Below the pieces are notes generated by a model. The model saw only the letters and a list, made by a program, of their open reading frames with translations. It was not told the DNA's origin and made no database searches. Made by a program: the position numbers and the translations under genes. This document shows positions 11,579 through 20,871 of a stretch of 64,000 bases of DNA, one piece after another (positions within the stretch are counted from its first letter, which is position 1; each line of letters starts with the position of its first letter). The stretch comes from Pyropia yezoensis (Eukaryota; Rhodophyta; Bangiophyceae; Bangiales; Bangiaceae). The stretch covers positions 20,744,020-20,808,019 of the forward strand of contig CM020620.1 in NCBI GenBank assembly GCA_009829735.1. Direction: 5' to 3'.

Positions 11579-12527
11579 ATGCGTCCCATTGGTTACTTGA
11601 GTGCCCCCGAGCTGGCGACGCTCCTCTCCCAGCCCGACGCCGCCGCTGCCGTCCGGGTGGTGGACGTCCGCGACAGCGACTACGAGGGCGGCCACATCCG
11701 GGGGTGCACCCACGTGCCGGCGCACCAGTTCTTGGCCAACGTTGGCGCCTACGCGGCGCGGTGGCGCAATGACCAGAGGGTGGTGTTTCACTGGTAAGCC
11801 TGGGGGGGGGGAACGGGGGGAGTCAGGGAGTGGCGGGGTGGGTGGGGCGGCGACGGCAAGCGGGGAGGAAGGTCAAAGGTGGCAGAAGGGGGGCAGTGAG
11901 AAGCAGAGAGAGTGGATGAGGGGACGTCTCTTGGGAGTGGATGGACTGCGCTGTCCGCGGCGTCGCTCGAGTGCTTCTCGGTTTGCCTCGTGGACGCGCC
12001 GCTGCCTGGGCAGGGGTGTTTCCCTACCGCTTCCCCCTGCTGTGGTTGTTGCTCGCCGCGTACACTCCCAGGGCGGCCGCCCGTTGCCCTCGCTACACCG
12101 CGCGCACATTCTCTTCCTAACCGCGCTGTGTCCTTTGTGCTGCCCCCCTCTACCCCTTCCGCACGTGGGTCACGCCCCGCTCTCTTCTCTGTTCTCTCGC
12201 CTGCTCCTTACGCAACCACTTCTTCCCGCGCGAGTCAACCTTGGTACCCCCCCCCTGTCCCCCCCCCCTTTCCCTTCCCCCCTCCCTCCCCCCCGCTGTC
12301 ACAGCATGCTGAGCCAGGTGCGGGGCCCCAAGTGTGCGACCCGGCTGGCGGCCACGCTCGCCGACGGTCCCCCCGGCGGCCCCGACGTGTTTGTCCTCGA
12401 CGGCGGGTGGTCGGCCTTTGTGTCGGGCCCCGCCCGGCGGGGGCTGTGTGAGGGCGTCGACCCGCGCATGTGGGGGGGGGGGCAGCGTGACTGGGGGCGG
12501 CAGCGGGACGGACGGGGTGTCGTGTGA
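11579..12527 (+). CDS. Small rhodanese-fold phosphatase, Acr2/plant-CDC25 type, two exons
   Basis: This is a single rhodanese domain of 145 aa. Family members act as arsenate reductases and/or Cdc25-like tyrosine phosphatases. Exon 1 (11579-11793) encodes the start MRPIGYLSAPELATLL, then RVVDVRDSDYEGGHIRG and the strand RVVFH. Exon 2 (12305-12527) supplies the rest of the active site. Joined across the 511-bp intron, the loop reads HCMLSQVRGPKCA, a CX5R signature with Cys72 and Arg78 that matches the family's HCxxSQVRGP. The donor is TG|GTAAGC and the acceptor is CACAG. The exon lengths sum to 438, a multiple of three. The C-terminus after VFVLDGGWSAF is Gly-rich and ends just before a long G run and the assembly gap. 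Substrate preference cannot be read from sequence. Confidence 0.88.
11794..12304 (+). other. Intron splitting the catalytic cysteine codon of the rhodanese phosphatase
   Basis: The donor GTAAGC begins at 11794 and the acceptor CACAG ends at 12304, preceded by a C/T-rich tract. The phase is 2 within TG|C. If the intron is retained, the codon becomes TGG followed immediately by TAA. That would end translation exactly at the active-site position. Confidence 0.88.
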
Positions 12528-12531
12528 TCTT

Positions 12532-12566
<35 letters not shown>

Positions 12567-12740
12567 GGGAAGGAGTGGGGCAGAGAGACGCCCGCGTGAC
12601 GTGTGCAACGCCAGGCGCGGGGCGGGCGGCGGGGACGCACGCGCGCGCGCGGGCGCACCATGCGGGGCAGCGCGGCGCGGGGCCGGTGGCCGGCCCCTCT
12701 CCGCCCGCCGCGTCCGCCCCCGCCGCCCCCCTCCGTCCCC

Positions 12741-13240
12741 NNNNNNNNNNNNNNNNNNNNNNNNNNNNNNNNNNNNNNNNNNNNNNNNNNNNNNNNNNNN
12801 NNNNNNNNNNNNNNNNNNNNNNNNNNNNNNNNNNNNNNNNNNNNNNNNNNNNNNNNNNNNNNNNNNNNNNNNNNNNNNNNNNNNNNNNNNNNNNNNNNNN
12901 NNNNNNNNNNNNNNNNNNNNNNNNNNNNNNNNNNNNNNNNNNNNNNNNNNNNNNNNNNNNNNNNNNNNNNNNNNNNNNNNNNNNNNNNNNNNNNNNNNNN
13001 NNNNNNNNNNNNNNNNNNNNNNNNNNNNNNNNNNNNNNNNNNNNNNNNNNNNNNNNNNNNNNNNNNNNNNNNNNNNNNNNNNNNNNNNNNNNNNNNNNNN
13101 NNNNNNNNNNNNNNNNNNNNNNNNNNNNNNNNNNNNNNNNNNNNNNNNNNNNNNNNNNNNNNNNNNNNNNNNNNNNNNNNNNNNNNNNNNNNNNNNNNNN
13201 NNNNNNNNNNNNNNNNNNNNNNNNNNNNNNNNNNNNNNNN
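12741..13240. other. Assembly gap of exactly 500 N
   Basis: The 500 undefined bases probably have a conventional rather than measured length. The left side is host DNA rich in G/C runs (a 25-plus G run at 12535-12565). The right side is already inside retroelement sequence, so the left terminus of element A, probably including its 3' LTR, is lost here. Reading frames that span the gap are meaningless. Confidence 0.98.
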
Positions 13241-13242
13241 GG

Positions 13243-14033
13243 GTTGGCCCGGAGTTCGAAGCCCTGCTGGCTGTTCACGATGCCGTGAACTGGGCTGGGG
13301 TGTTGGCCCTTCCCCCGTACCGGGACCCGCAGGCTGGGGCTTCCCCCTTGCCTCGTCACTCGTTGCGTGTCCGGCGTACTCAGCCGGGTGAGCCTAGTTG
13401 CCATGGGTGGGCGTCCACCGAGGCTGTTGCTGACCTGGGTATTCCCATGGTTATCCATGACCCTCTTCAGGTCCTTGCTCCGTGGTTCGGTAACCCGATG
13501 CCGGCGGCGGTTGGCCGTCGTCCCCGAGAGTGGGGCTCTGTGGGTGGGGAGCGTGAGGTGTCCCGTCGTCGGGCGGAGTACCGCCGTGGTTACGGTGGAG
13601 CCCCTTCGGTAGGGTCCTACCGGGCCTCGTACCAGGTGCCACCGGCTCCGGTGGTAGCCGTGTCGGCTTCTGTGGCTCCTCTGGCTGCGCCAGTGTCACC
13701 TCCCGCCCCTGTCCTACATGACGGGGGTCCCCGTCTCTGGTATGAAGGCGTTGACGCCCTTGTTACCCGCGCAATGCGTGGGGGTCTCTCTGTTAGCTGG
13801 GGGATATCCCCCCAGGTGCTGCGCTGGTTGGGTCAGCGCGTTGCTTTGGTGGCGTGCTGGACCGCCTCCAGAAAGCTCTGGAGGACGTGGAGGCTGGCCG
13901 CAGCACCCTCGTCCAGCTATGCACCGAGGTAACTCGGGTGGTCGACCGTCGTGACGTTGCCGACCGGTGGAGCACGGAGGTCTACGCGCTTACGCGTGAG
14001 TGGCCTCCCTCGGGCAGTGGGTCTACCCACTGA
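13243..14033 (+). pseudogene. Plus-strand ORF converging on element A pol, 5' truncated and frame-disrupted
   Basis: The reading frame enters from the gap at 13243 and runs to about 13790 (Pro/Ala/Gly-rich, including WYEGVDALVTRAM). A different frame then continues from about 13797 to a TGA at 14031. That second part encodes an amphipathic, coiled-coil-like stretch (GVLDRLQKALEDVEAG, then VVDRRDVADRWSTEVYALTREW in two pieces). A frameshift or a short intron (GTATGA near 13740, AG near 13796 or 13814) must lie between them. I recognise no domain. Its inverted-repeat-rich composition matches pol of element A. By eye it resembles the equivalent ORF of element B (GAPS, then SY and PP motifs, followed by predicted helices). 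Orientation is opposite to pol. Confidence 0.5.
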
Positions 14034-14344
14034 GGAGTGCTATTGATTGTGCGGGAGAGGGCCCCGGCAACCCTTATGGTAGCCGGGTAGTAGTGAGTAT
14101 AAACTCATCCCCCGCTGGGGGCATTGCTTGCCTCTGTTTGCTGCCCTGGGGAGTACCCCTTCTGGCTCAGTGGTGCCTTGCCTCCCGTCCAACTTCTTCC
14201 GGTTGGTTCATGCTTGGGGAGGTTATCCTCCCTCACTTTGTGTCTTGGCTTTGGGAGGTCATCCTCCCGTGTAAGCCCCCTAGTTACTTCGATATTATCG
14301 AGGTTAGCCTTTACCTTTAAGTTAACTTATTAAGGTTCAGGTTT

Positions 14345-14440
14345 TACTTAGTTACCTAAGCTTAGCTCTACTTAGTTACCTAAGCTTGGTTCGACTTAGA
14401 AACCTAAGTCTGATTTGACTTAGAAACCTAAGTCTGCCGT
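14345..14440 (+). repeat. Four tandem 24-bp units, each a small hairpin
   Basis: Units start at 14345, 14369, 14393 and 14417. Each contains CTTAG, a four-base loop (TTAC in the first two units, AAAC in the last two), then CTAAG. The array lies in the 480-bp non-coding stretch between the convergent ORF and the pol stop codon. The flanks also hold the palindrome CGATATTATCG near 14290. Confidence 0.9.
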
Positions 14441-14512
14441 AACCATGTCACACCCTACTTAGTAGGTATAAGCCTCACCCCCCAACAGCCGATGTCGGTG
14501 TCGGTTGGGTTG

Positions 14513-17500
14513 TTACAGTAGGCGTCGTCGCCTCATGTAAGGCATGAGTAGTTGGCGGGGTATGTTTGCCGCCTGTTCCCAGGTGGGTGAGTCGTATCCG
14601 ACCCACATAACCTTGACGTACCAGGGTCCTGGTAGGTCCGGGTCGGTGTGTCCGACCACGCTCTCTACTTGGTATGGAATGCCATCCGGTCCCACCGGGT
14701 CATCCGATCGGTGGGTTGTAAGGGCTTCATGTAGCAACCCAGCCGGTACCGGCTGAGGCTGTTCCGGCTTCGGAGCAGGTGTGACATCATTCATACTGAT
14801 GCGTTGGATCTCCGTATCGGAGTGTAAGATAACAGAGTGGTCATCTCTGTGGAGGATCTGGTACGGTCCCTTGACCGGTTGCATAAGCTTGTTCCCTCGG
14901 AACTTCTGGTGTCTGATATAGACCCAGTCACCTGTTACCAGGGTTGCGTTGCGCACCCGTAGTCGGGCGTCGAAGTTCTTCTTATACCGAAGTTGTGTTC
15001 TGTCAAGGGCACCCTTGAGCTTGGGAATCATCCACGATAGCTTGGCCAACCAAGCTAGGTGGATGCGTTCGGCGGGTCGGCCCTTCGGTGTATCATACCG
15101 AGTGCACCTGCCGGGTGGCAGCGTCAGGTTACCGACGCCTAGTGGCATGACCCACTCCAGCGGAGCAATGTTTGTGCTCCGATGTGGCCTGGCATTGTAT
15201 GCCAGGGTGAGTACGGACAGAAGCCTGTCCCAAGTGTTCGTGTGCTCGGCCACGTAGCACTGTAGCATCTTTACGATGGTGCGGTTGAACCGCTCCACCT
15301 GCCCGTTGGACTGCGGGTGGTAGTCGGATGCCCGACGTGGTTCGATACCGAACATGCCCAGGACCTTCGTGCAGAATGCCGACGTAAGGTTTGCTCCGTT
15401 ATCGGAGAGGAGTTGCTTCATGACTCCGTATGCACTGATCCAGTGGTCAACCACTGCGTTCATGATCGTGTATGCCGTATCATTCGGGATGGCTGCCGCT
15501 CTTGACAGCTTAGTGAAGCGGTCAGACATGACCAGGATGTACCTGTTCCCTTCTTCCGTTATCGGAAGTGGCCCGAGTATGTCGATAGCGACTTGCTCGT
15601 TGGGCCCATCAGGTGGGAATAGCTTCATGGCAGACGCCTGCCTATGTAGACTCATGCGGTTACGTGCACAGGGGTGGCATCCCCGTACGTGGTCGACCAC
15701 GTCGACGGCCATTGCTGGCCAGTAGAAGAACCTTCGCATTGCTGCGAACATACGTGAACCCCCCGGGTGTCCGGCTGTAGGGTTCTCATGTTCTCGTTCC
15801 ATGACGGCTTGCCGTAAGGACACGGGAACCACGACTTGATGTCGTCCATCGGCGGGTGCCCGCCGGTATATGAGTCCGTCTTCGTTCTCGGAGAAGATGC
15901 CGGCCGTACCGGCCAGGAGGTTAGCACGATGACGTCTACAGTCATCGTCGTTGGCCTGTGCCTCGCGGAAGTCCGCGAGGGTCAATGGGCACGCAAGGTG
16001 TGCCATGGTATGGTCAGCCATACCCTGGGTAGCATTACCCACCATGCACACCGGTACTACCGGGATGTCCTCGTCCACCGGGCGGGTATCCCCGCTCGGG
16101 GTGTCGAGTCGAGACAACGCGTCTCCGAGGTGGTGGGTTGACCCAGCCTTATACACCGTGCGGTAGTCGTGCTCGGCCATCTTCAGCCTCCATCGGGCTA
16201 GCCTCCCATGGCTATCGGAATCCTTGTCACCAAGGTTGAGGAGCCATCGTAGGGGTTCGTGGTCGGACCTCACGATGAACCTGGAGCCCTCCAGGTATGG
16301 ACGGAGCAGTTGCACTGCCCATATAACTCCGAGGCATTCACGCTCGGTGGCACTATAGTTCCGCTCAGCCGGGTTGAGTGTCCGGCTGAAGTACCCTACC
16401 GGACGTAGGTCCGGGATAACGTTATCGGTACCGATCAACGTCTCTCCCTGTAACAGGGTGCATCCCACTTGTGTATCACACGCATCGACATCGATGACGA
16501 AGGTACCCCGTCTATGCGGTAACGCAAGGACGGGTGGGGCTAGTAGGGCTCGCTTCAGCGACTCGAATGCCTCCTCTTCGCTAGGCGAAGGGGGTTGGAG
16601 TACCTTGGGTAAGGTACTGCTCGTAAGAACCGTTAACGGTTTAGCTATCCGAGCGAAGTCCTTGACGAACCGTCGGTATACATTGCACATTCCCAGGAAG
16701 CTCTTGAGCTGCGTCTGGGTGTTAGGGAACCGGGCATCCCGGAGTGCCCGGGTATTGGCTTCGAGTACCCCTAGTTTACCAGGGGTTATCTGGTGGCCCA
16801 GATATTCGACCGTCTGTTGGAAGAAGGCGCACTTCTTCAGACGCAGGGTTACCCCGGCGTTCCTCAAGAGGGTGAGTACCTCGTCAACATGTTGTACATG
16901 GTCATCCATGTTACGCGAGAAGACGATGACGTCATCGAGGTACACTAGGCAGTTACGCCACTTCACCCCAGACAGTATGATGTCGATAGCCCGCTGGAAT
17001 GTAGCGGGGGCGTTGGACAATCCGAAGGGCATCCTTAGGAACTCGTACACTCCACTGTGACAGACGAATGCCGTCTTGGGGATATCCTCGTCCGCCACCG
17101 GGATCTGCCAGTATCCGGCATTGCAGTCGATGGTGGTAAACACCGTAGCCTCCCCCAGGGAGTCGATGCATTCATCCATCCTTGGTAAAGGGTATGAGTC
17201 CTTCTTGGTAACCAAGTTGAGGCGTCGATAATCGATGCAAAACCGAGGGGTTTGATCCTTCTTCGGCACAATAACGACTGGGGCACCCCATTCCGACATC
17301 GAAGGTCGGATCACCTTAGCTTCACTCATCCTCTTCACTTCTCCATCAACGATCTCTCGTTGCATAGGTCCCGCTCGGTGCGGTTGTGAGCGGGCGGGTC
17401 GTGCGCCTGGTACCAGGTCTATACGATGTTGGGTTGCCCCAATGGTCCCCAAGGCCCCGCCTGTCCACATAACGTCATGCTTTCTTAGCATCCGTCGTAC

Positions 17501-18700
17501 CCCTTCGGCTACCGAAGGGGGAAGGTGGTCGAGGTCAGCCTCGGCCAGTGCCTTCAAGGCCTCTTGGTCCTTTGGCGGCAGGTCCGCCGGAGCCGCCGAT
17601 GGGTTAGGCTTCCCGTCATCGGGTTGCTGTCGCTCGGTGGTCTCGGCGACCGCCAGTACTTCAAGTGGTTCCACTTGACCTTCCTTATCAGGGGTAAGGA
17701 TATCTCCTTCGTAGAGTTCGGCAATCCCGAGGATAGTTCCCTTCGGGAGGGTGACTGCCTTACGGCGGTAGTTCGCCATCACTAGGAGGGACGACCCTCC
17801 TGCTGGGAGGTCTATGAGACAGTTGGCCATGGTCAACCCATGGCGCTTGTACGTCCGTAGGTTGGACTGGACTCTGCAGATGCCTGCGAGGTCGCAGTTA
17901 ACCGGGAGGACTGTCTCTGACAACGGCTCAAAGCGAGTTCGCTCGGCCAACCGAAGTGTCTTCGGCTCGACGCTTGCGTACACCTCAGCCACGTTAACGT
18001 GGCTTCCTTGTAGCGTCAGGTCCCTGACGATAGCCGTGTGTCCTCGCTTCGTCCCGTCGGCTTCTTGAAGCTCGACGGTCCTCCGGCCTGGCCGGATTGC
18101 ATCAACGTGAACGTTGATGAAGGTGCACCCCAGTATGCAGGGCACCGATAGCGTTTCACATACCAGGAAGTCAACTTCCGTGGTGAGATCCCCGATGGTA
18201 ACCTGCAGCGACATCGCTGCGGTCGTACGAATGAGTCGACCATTCGCGTCCTTGATGGTGGGTCCCCGAGTCACTCTGACTCGTGGAAGCCACTTGTCCG
18301 GGAGGGTATCCTTCCGGATAAGGTTGGGTCCAGCCCCTGTGTCCAGTACAGGGTAGTACGATCGTGTCGACTGGGGGTCAACCCCCAGTGTGGCTGATAC
18401 CTTGAAGTTCTCCAAGTTAAACAACACATGTCCTACACCGATATCCGGTGTAGCTCGGGCATCCTGAACAGGGCCCTTGTCTGGTTCAACGTGAAGGGGC
18501 TTCCCGTCCTCTCCTCCCAACCTCGGAGGTTGGTCATCAATCCCCTGACGCCGTGTCGTCGGGGCCGGAAGGTGTACCCGGGGGTTGATGCGGCGTCGGC
18601 TCAACCGCGCTCTCCGTGGGGCTTTCCCCGCGGTACTCCGGGGTGGCTTGCTTGGGTAACCCCAGCGCCCCCCGGTCATCCTTCCTCTTACTCGTTTCCC
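14513..18700 (-). CDS. Element A Pol polyprotein (protease, RT, RNase H, integrase, chromodomain)
   Basis: This is the retrotransposon Pol, expressed as a Gag-Pol fusion by -1 frameshifting at 18694-18700. The first internal Met is at 18679; numbering below starts there, and 1388 residues follow. The protease active site DTGA lies near residue 113. Reverse transcriptase has FCIDYRRLN, MPFGLSNAP and the catalytic YLDD at about 577-580 (16931-16942). RNase H begins with FVIDVDACD. Integrase has the HHCC zinc site (HENPTAGH to CHPCARN) and the D,D,E triad in AIDILGP, LLSDNGAN and NGQVERFNR. The C-terminus is a chromodomain (WYVKVMWVGYDSPTWEQ) followed by RRRR. The frame is intact throughout, so the element may be young. 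It was assigned to Ty3/gypsy from the RT-RH-IN order. Confidence 0.95.
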   Translation of the reverse strand, partial: GKRVRGRMTGGRWGYPSKPPRSTAGKAPRRARLSRRRINPRVHLPAPTTRRQGIDDQPPRLGGEDGKPLHVEPDKGPVQDARATPDIGVGHVLFNLENFKVSATLGVDPQSTRSYYPVLDTGAGPNLIRKDTLPDKWLPRVRVTRGPTIKDANGRLIRTTAAMSLQVTIGDLTTEVDFLVCETLSVPCILGCTFINVHVDAIRPGRRTVELQEADGTKRGHTAIVRDLTLQGSHVNVAEVYASVEPKTLRLAERTRFEPLSETVLPVNCDLAGICRVQSNLRTYKRHGLTMANCLIDLPAGGSSLLVMANYRRKAVTLPKGTILGIAELYEGDILTPDKEGQVEPLEVLAVAETTERQQPDDGKPNPSAAPADLPPKDQEALKALAEADLDHLPPSVAEGVRRMLRKHDVMWTGGALGTIGATQHRIDLVPGARPARSQPHRAGPMQREIVDGEVKRMSEAKVIRPSMSEWGAPVVIVPKKDQTPRFCIDYRRLNLVTKKDSYPLPRMDECIDSLGEATVFTTIDCNAGYWQIPVADEDIPKTAFVCHSGVYEFLRMPFGLSNAPATFQRAIDIILSGVKWRNCLVYLDDVIVFSRNMDDHVQHVDEVLTLLRNAGVTLRLKKCAFFQQTVEYLGHQITPGKLGVLEANTRALRDARFPNTQTQLKSFLGMCNVYRRFVKDFARIAKPLTVLTSSTLPKVLQPPSPSEEEAFESLKRALLAPPVLALPHRRGTFVIDVDACDTQVGCTLLQGETLIGTDNVIPDLRPVGYFSRTLNPAERNYSATERECLGVIWAVQLLRPYLEGSRFIVRSDHEPLRWLLNLGDKDSDSHGRLARWRLKMAEHDYRTVYKAGSTHHLGDALSRLDTPSGDTRPVDEDIPVVPVCMVGNATQGMADHTMAHLACPLTLADFREAQANDDDCRRHRANLLAGTAGIFSENEDGLIYRRAPADGRHQVVVPVSLRQAVMEREHENPTAGHPGGSRMFAAMRRFFYWPAMAVDVVDHVRGCHPCARNRMSLHRQASAMKLFPPDGPNEQVAIDILGPLPITEEGNRYILVMSDRFTKLSRAAAIPNDTAYTIMNAVVDHWISAYGVMKQLLSDNGANLTSAFCTKVLGMFGIEPRRASDYHPQSNGQVERFNRTIVKMLQCYVAEHTNTWDRLLSVLTLAYNARPHRSTNIAPLEWVMPLGVGNLTLPPGRCTRYDTPKGRPAERIHLAWLAKLSWMIPKLKGALDRTQLRYKKNFDARLRVRNATLVTGDWVYIRHQKFRGNKLMQPVKGPYQILHRDDHSVILHSDTEIQRISMNDVTPAPKPEQPQPVPAGLLHEALTTHRSDDPVGPDGIPYQVESVVGHTDPDLPGPWYVKVMWVGYDSPTWEQAANIPRQLLMPYMRRRRLL
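18688..18700 (-). promoter_or_regulatory. -1 ribosomal frameshift site between gag and pol of element A
   Basis: On the minus strand the heptamer GGGAAAC sits in the right phase (gcG GGA AAC) two codons before the gag stop: AAC GAG TAA. Slipping back one base gives GGG AAA CGA and enters the pol frame, which is open from 18784 downward, an overlap of about 96 nt. A GC stem (CCGGGG with CCCCGG) can form a short distance downstream. Confidence 0.85.
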
Positions 18701-20871
18701 GCCCTTGGTAGGGTGCTGTCCGCCGGGACATCCGGCTGAGGAGGTGCCCCCTCGACGGCCAGTACTCCACCTGGAGCTGGCTGCCTACCCGGTGCGGGTC
18801 CGGGTGCTCGGGGGGGATACCCCCCGGTGGATGCCTTGCGTTGCGCCGCTGCCCGCCGAGACTCCTCGGGGATGAGTGGGCAGGAAGACACCCAGTGCTG
18901 GGGATCCCCACACAACATACATCCGGACGTGCCGGTCCCCCCTTGAGGTCGCATCGGGGTAGCCCCGTAGCTACGGTTGCCTCCCTCGGGCGCCCGAGTG
19001 CCTGCTCCCTGGTAGGCCTTGGGTCCTTGGGTCAACCGGGACATGGACTCCCCCAACCGGTTGGGTCGGCCCGCAATCTGCGGGGGTGCCTCCGTGCGCA
19101 CCGCCCATGTTGGCAAGGGTTGGTGAGGGTTACCCGTCACCGGGGAGTACCCCGTAGTCCGCACATACGGGACGCGCCGTCCCGTTCCTTCGTTGACCTG
19201 GAACTGGGTTCCAGCCGGGGCGATGTACGCTACCGTACCATGTTCATCAATCACCGGCGTCGCCGGTAGCAACAGGTGGCCCTGTTGGTCGACTAGAGGG
19301 TCACCCTCACCAATAGGGGTATGTTCGGTCGCCACCAGTACTGGTGCGGCCTTACGTTCCACCTTCTCTTGCCTCGGTACCGGGGTAAGACTGGGCTTGC
19401 CTCCCTCACCCTTGGGCTTCGGGGCCAAGGCACACTCCGGGTGTAGAACCCGGTAGGCGTCCCCTAGGGACTTGCACATATGCATCAGTCGACTGAAGTT
19501 CGTCCGTGCCGTGTTGGCGCCCCGTGCGGATATCCGCACGTAGTTGGGTACTCCTGCGAACAGGATGGCCCGTAGCTCCCCTTCTCCGAGGAGCTTCCCC
19601 AGCTCGTAGTCGAGCTCTTGGATCCGGCGTCCAAACATCTCCTCATCCTCCCAGGACTGGGCGGTGGCAGTGCGAAGGGCCCGATAGTGGTCCTCGCACT
19701 TGTCCTCACTGAGGTAGCTGCTCAGCAGCTCCTTCAATATCCCACGGTAATCCATGGGGGTGGCCGCGACCCTCATTCCCGGCATCGGGGATGCCTGGCG
19801 AAGAATGCCTCGCACCCGTTCATCAACAAAGAACGGGAGGATCTCCAGGGCCAGCCCCTCGTTAACGAGCGCCTTGTCTGCGGCTGCCTTGAAGCTGGTC
19901 AAGAAGCCGATGACTGCCAACGGGCGTCCGTTCGGCCCCCCGAACATAGGGACTCCCTTCATAAGGGTCTGCATAGAGCGGATCGCCCGATGCGACGTAT
20001 TACGCATCGATTCCGATACGGTGGTAGAGCGGTCCTCCAAACGATAACGTTCCGGAGTAAGAACCGACCGGAAGACCTCGTTGACGATCTCCGTGTCAGC
20101 GTCCTGGATATCCAGTCGCTTAGCCAGTTGATGAGCGAACTCATCGGACTCCATCCGCTTCAGTAGGCTCGCAGTTACCTGCGCGGTCATAGCTTCCACC
20201 ACTGAAGATGGTACTTCAGGCGTCGGCACCTCGGGAACCCGAGTTGCCTGGCCTCCTTCGTCGTGGGGGTACTGCGAGAGGGTACCCCCTCCCCCAATAA
20301 CCGACTCTCCCCCGGCGTACGTATCCGCCGGGTCGTGTCCGCGGAGTCCGCTTCGGGTGCTCCGAGCGTATCGCTCCGTGTGACTCCGTTCCAACTCTGC
20401 CGACGAGTCGGACCCATACCCCATTGTGTCCGGGGGTTGTCCAGGAGTAGCAACACCGGGGTTGACCCTGGTGGACTCCGAAAGTAGTCCGGCCGGTTCG
20501 AACCGTACCGGTGTGGGAGGAACACGACGGGGTCCCGTCGTGTGCCGTGTTGACATCAACACTGCCATTGCGTCCTCCGTCCGATCTTGACGGGCGTCGA
20601 GCCCGGAAAACCGGGCCTCGATGCGGGCCAATGATGCCATCAGGGAATCCCCTGGTGAAGGAGGCGGCGGAGTGAGGTCGGTCGACGACAGTTGAGGCGG
20701 GCCCCCGCCTCCTGCCGTCCGAGCCGTGCCAAACGTCGATCCGGCACCGGAAAGCATTGGCGTCTCAATGTTATCGATCGGGTTCCCGATCCCGGTTCCC
20801 GTAGTCACCTCCGGAGTCGGCGTCGACGCCGATCCGTCATCTTGAACGTTCCCCGTCTCTTGGGTAGACAT
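18688..20871 (-). CDS. Element A Gag (capsid-like region plus CCHC zinc knuckle)
   Basis: Gag of a Ty3/gypsy element has 727 aa from the ATG at 20871; a GTG six bases upstream is not needed. The N-terminal third is polar and disordered. The middle (around residues 260-480) is a helical capsid-like region containing FRSVLTPERY and WEDEEMFGRRIQELDYEL. Near the C-terminus the zinc knuckle CMLCGDPQHWVSSC has the exact C-x2-C-x4-H-x4-C spacing, consistent with RNA packaging. It ends with RAGNE and a TAA at 18688-18690, directly after the slippery heptamer. The frame is intact. Confidence 0.9.
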   Translation of the reverse strand: MSTQETGNVQDDGSASTPTPEVTTGTGIGNPIDNIETPMLSGAGSTFGTARTAGGGGPPQLSSTDLTPPPPSPGDSLMASLARIEARFSGLDARQDRTEDAMAVLMSTRHTTGPRRVPPTPVRFEPAGLLSESTRVNPGVATPGQPPDTMGYGSDSSAELERSHTERYARSTRSGLRGHDPADTYAGGESVIGGGGTLSQYPHDEGGQATRVPEVPTPEVPSSVVEAMTAQVTASLLKRMESDEFAHQLAKRLDIQDADTEIVNEVFRSVLTPERYRLEDRSTTVSESMRNTSHRAIRSMQTLMKGVPMFGGPNGRPLAVIGFLTSFKAAADKALVNEGLALEILPFFVDERVRGILRQASPMPGMRVAATPMDYRGILKELLSSYLSEDKCEDHYRALRTATAQSWEDEEMFGRRIQELDYELGKLLGEGELRAILFAGVPNYVRISARGANTARTNFSRLMHMCKSLGDAYRVLHPECALAPKPKGEGGKPSLTPVPRQEKVERKAAPVLVATEHTPIGEGDPLVDQQGHLLLPATPVIDEHGTVAYIAPAGTQFQVNEGTGRRVPYVRTTGYSPVTGNPHQPLPTWAVRTEAPPQIAGRPNRLGESMSRLTQGPKAYQGAGTRAPEGGNRSYGATPMRPQGGTGTSGCMLCGDPQHWVSSCPLIPEESRRAAAQRKASTGGYPPRAPGPAPGRQPAPGGVLAVEGAPPQPDVPADSTLPRAGNE

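Noticed and set aside
12235-13932. Several ORFs spanning the N gap
   Set aside because: Undefined bases were read through as X. Nothing across the gap can be called. Only the right-hand part (13243 onward) was kept.
14034-14512. Possible 3' LTR of element A between pol and the plus-strand ORF
   Set aside because: A PPT-like GGGGGG followed by TGAGG is present on the minus strand near 14470. No matching sequence occurs on the 5' side, so no LTR pair can be shown.
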